Shown piece after piece: positions 7,434 through 17,122 of a DNA stretch of 64,000 bases. Within the stretch, counting starts at the first letter, position 1; each line of letters starts with the position of its first letter. The notes beneath the pieces are model-generated. The model saw nothing but the letters and a program-made list of their open reading frames with translations. It was not told where the DNA came from and did no database searches. A program made the translations under genes and the position numbers. This stretch comes from Candidatus Zhuqueibacterota bacterium (GTDB taxonomy: Bacteria; Zhuqueibacterota; Zhuqueibacteria; Zhuqueibacterales; Geothermadaptataceae), in assembly GCA_030950365.1 (NCBI GenBank), contig JAUZRQ010000014.1, positions 62,001 to 126,000 on the forward strand, given 5' to 3'.

Positions 7434-9209
7434 ATGCGCGGTCTGATCCTGGCATTTGGATGTCTGTTGGGATTGCAGCTATCCGGCTCATTTGCGGTTG
7501 CAGTGCCCGGCAACCAGCATGATTATGAGCTGCGCCGGCAGCGCTTCCTCCAGACCGTGGCGGAAGCGGGCGGCCTGTCCTTCGCGACCATCAGTGCGCG
7601 GCTGGCCCTGGGCCGGGAAATCGAGCAGTGCCGCGCCGATTTTCTGGCCCTGCTCGAGTCGCCGCGCGGCGACATGTTTTACTCGCTGCCGATAATGGGC
7701 ACCTATCTGCATGGGTACACTTTCTGGACCGAGGAAATTCACCGTAAAGCGCGCGAGGTGTGGAGAACCTATTTGCCCTATCGCGGTGACACCGAAAACC
7801 ACTGGGTGATGTGGCATACGGCGCTGTTGCTGGCGGCACAGACCTGGCCCGATCTGCCCGCCAGCGAATGGGCCAATGGCCGCTCTTCGCAGGAAAACTA
7901 TGAGGATGCACGGGAGTTTCTCGAATACTGGTTCCGCACCACTGCCACCATGGGCCAGGGCGAGTTCGACTCGCCGGATTACATGGACAAGTTTATCGCT
8001 CCGCTGTGCCTGCTGTACGACTTCGCCGCCGACTCCCTGCTCCGCTTACAGGCCGAGATGGCCCTGCACTGGCTTCTGGCCGATTACGCCATCGATTATC
8101 TTGACGGCGCGTACACCGGTGGCCACAGCCGCATCTACGATGCGCGAATCCTCGATCCCATGACCGACTCCGCCCGTGGAACAGGCTATCTGTTCTTCGG
8201 AGCCCCCCGGTTTCCCGATGAAGCATGGCATGGCTTAATGTTATACGGAGCGCTTTCGTCGTATCGCGTCCCGGACATCATCCGTTGCATTGCCACCGAC
8301 CGCAGCAGGCCGTTTTTTGCCCGGGAACGCAAGCGCGTGCGCAACATCATTCGTTTTGGCCGCGAGCGGAATCCACCGGTGTACAAGGCCAATTACATGT
8401 CGCGCCACTTTTCGCTTGGCAGCGTCGATGGCGGCCTGCAGCAGCCCATCCAGCTCCATACCTGGGACGTCACGTATTTGCTCGACGACGGCCGCTCCGA
8501 CCAATTGTTTTCACTGCATCCGTACTATTCGGCAATGGAGCTGGCGATGTTTTTTCCCGAGCCGGTGAAAATGCTGGTCGAGGATATCGTCAAATCGAAA
8601 ACCACTTACAGCAGTGAAGATAAATGGACCGGCGGCTCTCCCTACGAACGCACCTTTCAGCACCAAAACACGCTGATAGTGCTGTACGATCTGGCGCCCG
8701 ACACACCGTACCGGCACATCGATTACTACTTTCCGAAGACGCTCTCGCGGCGTGAGGTGGATTCAAGCGGCTGGATATTTGCGCAAGGGGGAAAAACCTT
8801 GATCGCCGTGCGGCCGTTCCGGCCAGGGCAGTGGCGGGAAGAAAAAACCGCCTATCGGTTCCGCAGCCCGTATCTGAAAAACGGGCACGTGACTGTGGCG
8901 TTTGAGGCTGAGGCGTTTTCGAACTGGGACGCCTTCAAAGCGGCCATTCGCGCCACCCGCCTGGATCTGTCCGCGCTGGACTCGCGCTGTGAGGTTAGCT
9001 ACATCACCCTGGATGGCGATACACTCCGGTTCCGTTTTCCGGATCAGCGCCGGCTCAACGGCCGCGCCGTTGACCTGTCCCAAACGCCGCTGTTCGACAG
9101 TCCCTATTTGCAGGGCAACGACGGCGTTTTGCGGATCATGCATGGTGGCGAGACCTTGATCCTGGATTTCAACAAGCCGGAGATACACTACGAAAAAGCG
9201 GGAGAATAA
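7434..9209 (+). CDS. Exported protein, possible (alpha/alpha)-toroid polysaccharide lyase-like
   Basis: The start at 7434 is favoured by GAGGTG upstream and by the signal peptide it opens (hydrophobic core to about residue 22); the same frame runs open further upstream but overlaps the Asp-box gene. The 591-aa product has a helical N-terminal half rich in Trp/Tyr with segments such as HWVMWHTALLLAAQTWPDLP, GEFDSPDYMDKFIAPLCLLYD and GGHSRIYDARILDP. The C-terminal half looks like a beta-sandwich. That order resembles alginate, heparin or chondroitin lyases and similar toroid enzymes, but I recognise no specific family or catalytic residues. Co-transcription with the propeller protein suggests the two act together outside the cytoplasm, perhaps on a glycan. 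Confidence 0.6.
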   Translation: MRGLILAFGCLLGLQLSGSFAVAVPGNQHDYELRRQRFLQTVAEAGGLSFATISARLALGREIEQCRADFLALLESPRGDMFYSLPIMGTYLHGYTFWTEEIHRKAREVWRTYLPYRGDTENHWVMWHTALLLAAQTWPDLPASEWANGRSSQENYEDAREFLEYWFRTTATMGQGEFDSPDYMDKFIAPLCLLYDFAADSLLRLQAEMALHWLLADYAIDYLDGAYTGGHSRIYDARILDPMTDSARGTGYLFFGAPRFPDEAWHGLMLYGALSSYRVPDIIRCIATDRSRPFFARERKRVRNIIRFGRERNPPVYKANYMSRHFSLGSVDGGLQQPIQLHTWDVTYLLDDGRSDQLFSLHPYYSAMELAMFFPEPVKMLVEDIVKSKTTYSSEDKWTGGSPYERTFQHQNTLIVLYDLAPDTPYRHIDYYFPKTLSRREVDSSGWIFAQGGKTLIAVRPFRPGQWREEKTAYRFRSPYLKNGHVTVAFEAEAFSNWDAFKAAIRATRLDLSALDSRCEVSYITLDGDTLRFRFPDQRRLNGRAVDLSQTPLFDSPYLQGNDGVLRIMHGGETLILDFNKPEIHYEKAGE

Positions 9210-9224
9210 GAGGATGGATACAGC

Positions 9225-9260
9225 AAACACCTGGCACCTTGAAGACGCCAGGTGTTTTTT
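9225..9260 (+). terminator. Intrinsic terminator sharing a core with the 493-535 palindrome
   Basis: An 11-bp perfect stem (9225-9235 with 9247-9257) encloses an 11-nt loop and runs into six T residues at 9255-9260. It lies between the convergent toroid-like gene and the symporter gene. The left arm and loop read CCTGGCACCTTGAAG, almost the same as in the 493-535 element. Confidence 0.85.
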
Positions 9261-9271
9261 GCCGCGTCAAA

Positions 9272-10732
9272 TTACGCTTCTTCCACAAACGGCTGCCATT
9301 TTTCGGGCGGGGGTGGCGGCGAGACCAGGCTGACAATCACCAGCGACAGGATGCTGGCCGTGGCGGCCGGATAAATGATGTAATCGTAATCCCAATGCGT
9401 AATCCCCAGCGAATTCAGCAGCCCAAAAAGGATCGTCACCACCATTCCCGAGGCGATGCTCCACACCCCGGCCATGGGCGTCACCCGCCGCCACAGAAAG
9501 GCCGCCAGCAGCGCGGGCGTCACTGCGGCGCCGACCATGGTGTACGCATACAGTGCCATGTCCAGAATGCTTTTGAAAAACGACGATACCACATAGGCCG
9601 TGATCGCCAGCAGCACGATCATGATTCGCTGGAACAGAATGATGCCCTTCTCACTCACATCCGGATTAATAAACCGCTGATAAATATCGCGCGCCAGGTT
9701 GGTGGATGGCACCATAAGAAAGGTGTTGGCCGTGGAAAAAATGATCGCCACGGCACCGGCCAGCAGCAGGCATCCGGCCACCACCGGCAAATTGTGCCGC
9801 GCCAGTTGCAGCAGAATGGTTTCGGTGGTGCGCTGCTGTTCTGGCGTGAAGGCACCAGCGCCGCCGCCAAAGGCCGGATCATTCCAGTACAGCCCACCGC
9901 CGAAAATGGCGGTCGCATCAATAAGCGTTTCGATGATCACCACGCCGACGATCATGCCGATGACCGCCTTGCGCGCCGAGGCCGCATCTTTGGCCGAAAA
10001 AAACTTCTGGTACATGCTGCTCTCTCCCAGGAGCAGGAAAAACGTCGGGAAAAACAGGCCCAGCGCCGGCAGCACGCCTAACCGACCGAATACGGTGAAA
10101 TGGGTCTCCGGAAGCGTGGCGGTCAGGCCGCTCCAGCCGCCGGCCTGCGCCAGGGTCAACGGAGCAGCGATCAGAATGCTGCCGATGATCATCAACCCGT
10201 TGAACACATCGAGGGTCACGATGGACATCATCCCGGCCATGACGGTGTACACCACCACCAACCCACAGATGATCGCCTGGCCGTAAGCTGGATCGAGGCC
10301 GGGAAACAGCAAGCTCAGCAACCGCCCACCGCCGATGAACTGATAGCTGGCGATGGTGAGGTAGGCGATGATGATGGCGATGGTTCCGAGCACGCGCGCC
10401 GCCGGATGATAGCGGGTTTCCAGAATATCCGGCACGGTGTATTGCGCAATTTTACGCACACGGCCGGCCAGAAAATACACAATGGCGATACCCACCCAGG
10501 CGCCGGCGCTCATCCACAGCGCGGAAAAGCCCTCGCGGAAGGCGCGCCCGGCGCCGCCAAACAGGCTTCCCGAGCCGATCCAGGTGCAAACGAGCGTGCC
10601 GACCAGAAAATACCAGGTCACTTTGCGGCCGGCCACCATGAAATCATCCTGGGTTTTGACCGCCAGACTTTTATAAACGCTGATGGCCACCAGAATGGTC
10701 AGATACACCGCGACCGTGATGATGAAGATCAT
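9272..10732 (-). CDS. Sodium:solute symporter (SSS family)
   Basis: This inner-membrane Na+-coupled transporter has 486 aa and about 13 predicted hydrophobic segments. The family start is visible as KTQDDFMVAGRKV followed by LVCTWIGSGSLFGGAG, which is the unwound first core helix of LeuT-fold SSS proteins. Later segments include the AIIFSTANTFLMVPSTNLARDIY signature block, where the Ser/Thr pair typically binds Na+. The substrate could be an amino acid, sugar, pantothenate or carboxylate; the sequence does not decide. It reads in the same direction as the M49 peptidase gene 54 nt upstream, so uptake of peptide-derived products is an attractive inference. Confidence 0.9.
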   Translation of the reverse strand: MIFIITVAVYLTILVAISVYKSLAVKTQDDFMVAGRKVTWYFLVGTLVCTWIGSGSLFGGAGRAFREGFSALWMSAGAWVGIAIVYFLAGRVRKIAQYTVPDILETRYHPAARVLGTIAIIIAYLTIASYQFIGGGRLLSLLFPGLDPAYGQAIICGLVVVYTVMAGMMSIVTLDVFNGLMIIGSILIAAPLTLAQAGGWSGLTATLPETHFTVFGRLGVLPALGLFFPTFFLLLGESSMYQKFFSAKDAASARKAVIGMIVGVVIIETLIDATAIFGGGLYWNDPAFGGGAGAFTPEQQRTTETILLQLARHNLPVVAGCLLLAGAVAIIFSTANTFLMVPSTNLARDIYQRFINPDVSEKGIILFQRIMIVLLAITAYVVSSFFKSILDMALYAYTMVGAAVTPALLAAFLWRRVTPMAGVWSIASGMVVTILFGLLNSLGITHWDYDYIIYPAATASILSLVIVSLVSPPPPPEKWQPFVEEA

Positions 10733-10786
10733 ATCCTTATCTCCGTGCGTTTATGGGTTCATGAGCTCGCGAGTCAATCGCTACTT

Positions 10787-12844
10787 TCAATCGGCACTGA
10801 TGCGTTTGTCTTCGACGAGTTTTTCAGTCGCCGCCTGATGCCGGTACGCCAGCATTTGCTTCGCCACGTCCATCGGATATTCGAGCTGAATGTCGATGAT
10901 TTCGCCCGTGTCCGGATCGGTGATTGGTTTTAGCATGGGCGTCACATTGGCCACCCAGTTGGGATAACCGATCGCGCGGGCGCGCTGCACCACTTCATCA
11001 CGCAATGCCGGATCGAAGCGGGTGCCGTACGTTTCTATCAGTTGCCGGGCGGCCGCATAATCGCCCTCGGCTTTGATGCGCATCAGCTCGGCCAGCAACT
11101 GCCCCACGCCTTCGCGCATGCGCTCCAGGTCAACGACTGTCAGATAATGCTTGCCATCCCGCTGCTGTAACTCGATGGCGCCGGTAGTTTTGGCGATATA
11201 GTTCACGATCATCTGCTGGCCGCGCATGTGATCCTCTTCCAGCACCTCGCCCTCGGGCACGCGCGACAGTTGCACCAGTGCGCCCATGGCGTATTTTCGG
11301 TACATGGCTTCCACCATTCGCGCATCCGAAATGATGCCAGTCTTCAAGGATTGCGGATCGGCCAGATTCCACAGCGCCACCAGATCGGAGCGGGCCTCTT
11401 CGATGGTGGAATAGTATTCCTGCAAATACACCGACGGATCGTCTTTGAGCTCCGGCGACACGCGGCCCGATGCATGGCCGAGCACCTCGTGCATGGCCAC
11501 GAACACCAGCGACGCCCGGCCGCCGAATCGCTGCACCACGTCGCGCTGGGCCTGAGTGGCCAGAAACTCTTCCGCCGCGATGGCTCCGCGCGCCGCCTCA
11601 CGCGCCTCGATCACGTTAGTGAGCAGAAAACTTTTGCTGCCGTAATTCTGGCGGATCTCTTGCGCATTCGGCAAATTGATGCCGGCCCAGGAAATCGGCC
11701 CGCCGTGACCGGTGGCCGTAAGCACGGTAATGGCGTTGGCCACCGGGATATTGAACCGCTCGCGTTTGTAGCGATCGTCCCACGGCATTTTGGCCTCGTA
11801 GTAGGCCGCATTTTCCGCCAAACGCTTCATGAGCTGCGAACCATTGCGGTCCCGCATGGCCACGATGCCCTCGTATTCGCCCTTGGCGCCGCGGGCATCC
11901 TTATACACCTCGATGAATCCCAGAATGGTTTCGATCTCCGGATCGTCCTGCACCCACTCGATATTGTACTTTTTAAAAAACGCCGGATCGCCGGTTTCGA
12001 AATACTGGATGAGGTAGGTCAGCGCCTGCCGCTGCCGTTCGCTGGCATGCGGCAACGACTTGCGTAAATAAAACACCACGTTTCGCAACTGGCTGGCATA
12101 CAACCCGGCCGGGATGGTGTCATTGCCGCAGCGGTAGGGCAGCTCCACAATCACGCCTTCAACCTTGATCATTTTTGAATTGAGCGAATAGCGTTCAGGA
12201 AAGGCATTGGCCTCGTCAAGGGTCACGTTTTCATAGAGGTTGTTGGCGCTGGCGGTGAGAATATCCTCGCCCGGCGGAGGGGACTTGGTGGTGCAAAAGG
12301 GCTCATAATCGGGATCAAATATCGATCGGCGCAACCGCTCCAGTTTGGTTTGCAGATTTTCGCCTTTTTGCAATGCAAAATTGGCGCCATGTTCGAGCGC
12401 GTGTTGTGCGGCCATCTGCAATTCATCGAACGTGAAGCGGGGCAAAATCTTCTTGAACGTGCGCATGTTGTAATTAGCCGAATGAATCCAGAGCAGCTTT
12501 ACATATTCGGTCAGCTTTTCGCGCACATCGGCCGGAATGGTTTCGGAATGCAGGTAAATTTCTTCCATCAAATCGCGAATTTCCAGCGCATGGCGATGGG
12601 TTTGATCGGTGCTGATATCGCGACCGGCGATGGCCGCCTGTGAGAGGTAATAGGCCAGCAATTTCTGGTTGAGCGGCAGGGTCTCAAACGCATCGGCATA
12701 GATTTGCACTACCGCCACATCCCGCACCCGCTCAAGCAAGTAAGTATGCTGCTTCGGGCTGACTTTCTGCTTTTTCTGGCAGCCAGCAAGCAGCAATCCC
12801 CCCACCAGGCCGATGACAACGCCCCTCCTTAATCCAGACTCCAT
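10787..12844 (-). CDS. M49-family peptidase lipoprotein (dipeptidyl-peptidase III-like)
   Basis: This zinc peptidase is related to dipeptidyl-peptidase III, which removes dipeptides from peptide N-termini. The zinc motif HEVLGH lies at residues 452-457 and the second ligand motif EEARSD begins at 482. The spacing of about 30 matches bacterial rather than human members. Residues 1-22 form a lipoprotein signal with lipobox LLAGC, so it is anchored in a membrane outside the cytoplasm, unlike the cytosolic eukaryotic enzyme. GAGAGGGA precedes the ATG. The length of 685 aa is typical. It is followed by a sodium symporter gene, consistent with peptide digestion and uptake. Confidence 0.92.
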   Translation of the reverse strand: MESGLRRGVVIGLVGGLLLAGCQKKQKVSPKQHTYLLERVRDVAVVQIYADAFETLPLNQKLLAYYLSQAAIAGRDISTDQTHRHALEIRDLMEEIYLHSETIPADVREKLTEYVKLLWIHSANYNMRTFKKILPRFTFDELQMAAQHALEHGANFALQKGENLQTKLERLRRSIFDPDYEPFCTTKSPPPGEDILTASANNLYENVTLDEANAFPERYSLNSKMIKVEGVIVELPYRCGNDTIPAGLYASQLRNVVFYLRKSLPHASERQRQALTYLIQYFETGDPAFFKKYNIEWVQDDPEIETILGFIEVYKDARGAKGEYEGIVAMRDRNGSQLMKRLAENAAYYEAKMPWDDRYKRERFNIPVANAITVLTATGHGGPISWAGINLPNAQEIRQNYGSKSFLLTNVIEAREAARGAIAAEEFLATQAQRDVVQRFGGRASLVFVAMHEVLGHASGRVSPELKDDPSVYLQEYYSTIEEARSDLVALWNLADPQSLKTGIISDARMVEAMYRKYAMGALVQLSRVPEGEVLEEDHMRGQQMIVNYIAKTTGAIELQQRDGKHYLTVVDLERMREGVGQLLAELMRIKAEGDYAAARQLIETYGTRFDPALRDEVVQRARAIGYPNWVANVTPMLKPITDPDTGEIIDIQLEYPMDVAKQMLAYRHQAATEKLVEDKRISAD

Positions 12845-13169
12845 GCTTCCCTCTCTCCCATCTTTTAAAAGCAGGCTTGCTTCGCTTCAAAAGAACAAGC
12901 GGAATATGCTTTTTTCAAACGATGAAATCAAGGAGTTTGAAACCAAATAGCCTCGTATCTCATATAACCGAAACAAGGCGCTGGTCAATGATAGCGATAA
13001 TTCCATTAGCCGCGAAATACCGAGCAAATGTTTTCTGTCATAAATAAGCCCTGCACATAAAAAATGTGTTTCCCCCATCCAACATTGCTTATATTACCTT
13101 ACATGCAATTGCACCGCTTTTGGTGCCGTTTCAAACATAACCATTTCACCCAATTTTTAGTGTGGTTCT
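12845..13169. other. Divergent intergenic region
   Basis: This 325-nt AT-rich gap separates the leftward M49 gene and the rightward Kef-type gene. Besides the candidate leftward promoter at 12961-12988, it holds a small dyad GCACC(N6)GGTGC at 13111-13126, close to the antiporter start. No gene is seen. Confidence 0.35.
12961..12988 (-). promoter_or_regulatory. Candidate sigma-70 promoter for the M49 gene
   Basis: Read leftward, TTGACC (12988-12983) is followed after 16 nt by TATATG (12966-12961), about 115 nt upstream of the peptidase ATG. The -10 match is only moderate. Confidence 0.35.
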
Positions 13170-15161
13170 ATGGATATTCCCTTATTGCGCGATATCGTCA
13201 TTTTATTTAGCCTATCGATCATTGTGCTTTTTTTATGCCACCGTTTCAAAATTCCCGCCATTGTTGGTTTTTTGCTTACGGGAATTGTGGTGGGGCCCTA
13301 TGGCCTTGGTCTGATCGAGGCCATTCATGAAGTGGAAGTGTTTGCCGAAATTGGCGTGGTATTGCTACTGTTTACCATCGGCATTGAATTTTCTTTTGAG
13401 CGCTTGCTACAAATCAAAAAAGCCGTCCTTCTCGGCGGTTCCTTACAGGTGCTGCTGACTTCCTTCGTTGGCTTTTGGCTGGTGCGGCAATTCGGCTTTG
13501 CACGGGATACTGGCGAAGCGGTATTTATCGGCTTCCTGATTGCCCTCAGCAGCACAGCCATTGTGCTCAAAATGCTACAGGAGCGGGCGGAAATTGATAG
13601 TCCGCACGGTCGCACCACACTGGGCATCCTAATTTTTCAAGACATCGTCATCGTTCCCATGATCCTCATTACGCCGTTTCTGGCCGGTATGACCGGAGGG
13701 CAGGGTGCCTCGGTGATTCTACTTTTGTTCAAGGGCATCGGCATCATTGGACTGGTTGTGCTTGCAGCCAAATGGGCGGTGCCCTATTTGCTCTATCATA
13801 TCGCGCGGACTCGCAATCATGAGCTATTTTTGCTTTCTGTGGTGGTCATCTGTTTTGGCGTGGCCTGGTTCACCAGCTCGGCGGGCCTTTCGCTTGCACT
13901 GGGGGCGTTTCTCGCCGGCCTGATTATTTCAGAGTCCGAATACAGCCATCATGCCCTAGGCAACATTCTGCCCTTCCGCGACGTGTTTACCACCTTCTTT
14001 TTTGTATCCATAGGGATGATGCTAAACCTAGGATTTTTATTGCATGAGTTTGCGCTTATCTTAATTATGGTCACCATGGTATTTATTCTTAAAACCGTAG
14101 TGGGAGCCATCGTTACCGTGCTGTTGGGTTTCCCATTGCGCATTGGCATTCTCGTCGGGTTTTCGATTAGCCAAATCGGGGAATTTTCGTTTATTTTATC
14201 ACGTGTCGGTCTGGAAAACGGGCTGCTTTCCGGAGACATCAACCAGCGGTTTCTCGCCGTCACCATTCTAAGTATGGCCGCCACACCTTTTATTATCATT
14301 TTAGCGCCTCGGTTGGCCAATGCCGTGGCAACATGGCCACTGCCCAAGTGGCTTTTGCGAGGCATGAATCCACCCTCCGAACCTGAAATGCCCACGCTTC
14401 ATGATCACCTGGTCATTATTGGTTTCGGCGTTAATGGCCGAAATGTGGCAAGAGCGGCCAAAGAAGCCGGCATTGCTTACACCATCATCGAGATGAATCC
14501 GGAGACGGTACGCAGTGAAATTGCACGAGGCGAGTCCATTTTTTACGGCGATGCCACGCGTGAAACGACCCTCAAACATGCACGGGTCGAGGCTGCGCGA
14601 GTGGTGGTGGTCGCAATCAATGATCCGACCGCCACGCGAAGGATCACCGAAGCCGTGCGTCGCCTTAACCCCGACGTCCATCTCATCGTCCGCACCCGAT
14701 ATGTGCAGGAAATGCAGCCTTTATATGGACTGGGAGCCAATGAGGTTATCCCGGAGGAATTCGAAACCTCTGTGGAGATTTTTGCGCGTGTTTTGAATAA
14801 ATTTTTCATACCGCGGGACAAAATTGAACAACTCATAGCGAGGGTGCGCGCAGACGGTTATGAAATGTTCCGCAGTCTGACACCTGCATCGAATGCCGCT
14901 TCCAATTTGAAAATTCATTTCCCAGACATCGACATCAGCGCCTTTCGCATTCCGGCTGATTCGCCGTTTGTCCATCAGTCTCTGGCAGGTATTAATTTGC
15001 GTCGCCGGTATGGCATATCCGTTGTGGCCATCGAGCGAGATTCAGAAGTCATTACCAATCCAGATGCCGACATGGTTTTACAGCCCGATGACATCCTTTA
15101 CGTTCTTGGTCCAGCAGAGAAAGTGGCCAAAGCGGTGGCAAGGTTTATCTTTAAAAAATAG
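13170..15161 (+). CDS. Kef-type CPA2 cation:proton antiporter with RCK domains
   Basis: This inner-membrane monovalent cation/proton antiporter of the CPA2 family has about 12 hydrophobic segments in residues 1-395. A cytoplasmic TrkA-N domain opens at about 410 with the NAD-binding GFGVNGRNVA and acidic IIEMNPE. A TrkA-C domain ends the 663-aa protein (SVVAIERDSEVITNPD, ILYVLGPAEKV). The KefB/KefC/YbaL architecture is complete. Glutathione gating as in Escherichia KefC is not implied. The RCK part suggests control by nucleotides or redox state. No strong Shine-Dalgarno site precedes the ATG. It is convergent with the NamZ-like gene. Confidence 0.92.
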   Translation: MDIPLLRDIVILFSLSIIVLFLCHRFKIPAIVGFLLTGIVVGPYGLGLIEAIHEVEVFAEIGVVLLLFTIGIEFSFERLLQIKKAVLLGGSLQVLLTSFVGFWLVRQFGFARDTGEAVFIGFLIALSSTAIVLKMLQERAEIDSPHGRTTLGILIFQDIVIVPMILITPFLAGMTGGQGASVILLLFKGIGIIGLVVLAAKWAVPYLLYHIARTRNHELFLLSVVVICFGVAWFTSSAGLSLALGAFLAGLIISESEYSHHALGNILPFRDVFTTFFFVSIGMMLNLGFLLHEFALILIMVTMVFILKTVVGAIVTVLLGFPLRIGILVGFSISQIGEFSFILSRVGLENGLLSGDINQRFLAVTILSMAATPFIIILAPRLANAVATWPLPKWLLRGMNPPSEPEMPTLHDHLVIIGFGVNGRNVARAAKEAGIAYTIIEMNPETVRSEIARGESIFYGDATRETTLKHARVEAARVVVVAINDPTATRRITEAVRRLNPDVHLIVRTRYVQEMQPLYGLGANEVIPEEFETSVEIFARVLNKFFIPRDKIEQLIARVRADGYEMFRSLTPASNAASNLKIHFPDIDISAFRIPADSPFVHQSLAGINLRRRYGISVVAIERDSEVITNPDADMVLQPDDILYVLGPAEKVAKAVARFIFKK

Positions 15162-15269
15162 ACGCCTGGCCAACCTCAGGCCATCATGCACATCGCTACA
15201 AGAATCATCATTTCGGGGCGGAACTATGGATACGGACGATGCTTTGACAGCTAATTTTTTTCTAAAATA

Positions 15270-16541
15270 TCATTCATATAGCAAGTACTTTGACCGCAAT
15301 TGGAGAAATTGCTCAACATCCGGCTGCCAGCGGCTGATCAGCTCATCCGCCGTAGCGCCCTGCTTCAAAGCCCCGGCGACCCAGCGCTGGCCGGACATGA
15401 GATGCATGCGGGGATCATGGATATGGAAGACATCGGCATGATGCTTCTGCAGCGCCAGAATGAGGGCAAATCCCAGCTTCACGGCCTGCAGGCGGTGTCC
15501 GTCTCGTACGGTAAAGCGAATGCCCTGGCAGGTTTCGCCCTCGAATTTCGGATTGGTGGCCTTGCCCGGGATATCCTTCGGCACGAACGTCACCGGCTGG
15601 AATTCGATTTCATCGCCGAATTGTCCGCGCAATTCATGGATAACCGCTTCGCTGTCCAACCACGGGGCGCCCACCCTTTCAAACGGCCGGTCGGTGCCAC
15701 GGCCTTCGCTGAAGTTGGTCGCTTCCAATAAGCCCATGCCCGGATACAGCAACGCCGTCTGCAGCTTCGGCATGTTTGGCGATGGCGCAATCCACTTCAG
15801 GCCGGTTTCATCATACAGCATGCTGCGTTTCCAGCCCTGCATCGGGATCACATGCAGTTCGGCATACACGCCGTTCTTCAGCCAGCCTTCTTCATTGAAC
15901 ATGCGCGCCAGCTCGCCAACCGTCATGCCATGGCGCAGCGGGATGGGATGAATGCCCACAAAACTGCGCAACGCAGGGTCCAGCACCGGCCCCTCCACAA
16001 GCACTCCGCCGATGGGATTCGGCCGATCCAGCACCACGAATGGAATGCCTTTTTCTGCCGCGGCTTCCATTGCCAGGCTCATGGTACTGATATAAGTGTA
16101 AAATCGAGTCCCAACATCCTGGATATCGAACGCCAGGACGTCGAGGCCATCGAGCATGTCCGGTGTGGGTTTGCGGGTTCGGCCATACAAACTAAACACG
16201 CGCAACCCGGTGGCTTCATCGATGTCGCTTTCTACCCGTTCGCCTGCCTCGGCGCGCCCACGAATGCCGTGCTCCGGTCCGAATAGCGCCGCAAGCTCAA
16301 TCTGCTTATCCTCGTGTAGCACATCAGCGATGTGCCGACCGTCGCGGGTGATACCGGTATGATTGGTAATCAAACCAACACGCTTGCCCAGCAGCAGGGC
16401 CTTTTCGCCAGCGGCCACCCGATCTGCGCCGGTGAGGACGGCCACCGTTCGGTTGTCTGGCCGTGAACAGCCGGTTGCCGAAATCAGCAGCAAAAAAATT
16501 GGAATACGCCGTCGAATGGTCATCCAGAATTGCAGGTTCAT
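15270..16541 (-). CDS. namZ: NamZ-like exo-beta-N-acetylmuramidase lipoprotein (DUF1343)
   Basis: NamZ releases terminal MurNAc from peptidoglycan fragments outside the cytoplasm. DUF1343 signatures are all present: GLITNHTG, LFGPEHGIRG, SLYGRTRKPTPDMLDGLD, FDIQDVGTRFYTY and VLDRPNPIGG. I choose the ATG at 16541, because AGGA lies upstream; the ATG at 16559 has none. The signal ends in a lipobox-like SATGC, so the protein is probably a lipoprotein. The length of 423 aa is normal. It stands alone and is convergent with the antiporter gene. With RlpA and the LysM transglycosylase it gives the window three wall-degrading enzymes. Confidence 0.9.
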   Translation of the reverse strand: MNLQFWMTIRRRIPIFLLLISATGCSRPDNRTVAVLTGADRVAAGEKALLLGKRVGLITNHTGITRDGRHIADVLHEDKQIELAALFGPEHGIRGRAEAGERVESDIDEATGLRVFSLYGRTRKPTPDMLDGLDVLAFDIQDVGTRFYTYISTMSLAMEAAAEKGIPFVVLDRPNPIGGVLVEGPVLDPALRSFVGIHPIPLRHGMTVGELARMFNEEGWLKNGVYAELHVIPMQGWKRSMLYDETGLKWIAPSPNMPKLQTALLYPGMGLLEATNFSEGRGTDRPFERVGAPWLDSEAVIHELRGQFGDEIEFQPVTFVPKDIPGKATNPKFEGETCQGIRFTVRDGHRLQAVKLGFALILALQKHHADVFHIHDPRMHLMSGQRWVAGALKQGATADELISRWQPDVEQFLQLRSKYLLYE

Positions 16542-16711
16542 GCTCGTTTTCCTATCCATAATTCATTGGAATTCGATTCACCTCGCCAGTTAACACGCCA
16601 GGTATTGAATTCTGCAGGGCAGCAGCAAAATAGAACATGGGCCCCTTATGAGAAGCGATTTCCCGAAAACTTCATATCAGCAAATAAATAACCGCCTCTG
16701 CAAAAAGGTCT

Positions 16712-17122
16712 TTATACATCTGCGCCGAACGGCTTCACCCGCCGCCAGTTGCCGATGACGAATAAGATCACGGCCGCGGTTTCCAGAAATCGGCCTGCGA
16801 TGATGAGCCAGGCGCTTCGTATCCACAGGTGCAACACAATCATCCCGATGCCGGTATTGAGACTCGCATAGGCCAACCAGATCCACCGCTCGTTTCCGCG
16901 CGGCGGGCCGCTGGCATACCGCGGCAATATCCAGAACGCCACCCCCATGGCCAGTTGCACCATCCAGCCCAGGAGCAGAAATTCCATGTGCCAGGGCAGC
17001 GTCAGCCAGACGACCGGCCAGAAGGAAATGCCTTTGTCCGCCAGCAGCAGGGCGCCCAGAGTGCTGCCCGCGGCAAGATGGATCAACGAGGTACGTACCA
17101 ACCAGCGACTGAGTTTTGGCAT
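16712..17122 (-). CDS. Four-helix membrane protein, tandem paralogue B (heme-copper oxidase subunit I-like)
   Basis: The start is set at 17122 (MPKLSRWLVRTSLIHLAAG), where its ATG shares one base with the stop of the gene upstream. This gives 136 aa, nearly the length of that paralogue, whereas the longer in-frame start at 17215 would overlap it. Four hydrophobic segments are visible. The core LPWHMEFLLLGWMVQLAMG then ILPRYASGPPRGNE resembles the His-containing helix and following loop of oxidase subunit I/NnrS-like proteins. It is too short to be a catalytic oxidase, so a heme- or metal-related accessory role is an inference. The two genes are translationally coupled. Confidence 0.7.
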   Translation of the reverse strand: MPKLSRWLVRTSLIHLAAGSTLGALLLADKGISFWPVVWLTLPWHMEFLLLGWMVQLAMGVAFWILPRYASGPPRGNERWIWLAYASLNTGIGMIVLHLWIRSAWLIIAGRFLETAAVILFVIGNWRRVKPFGADV

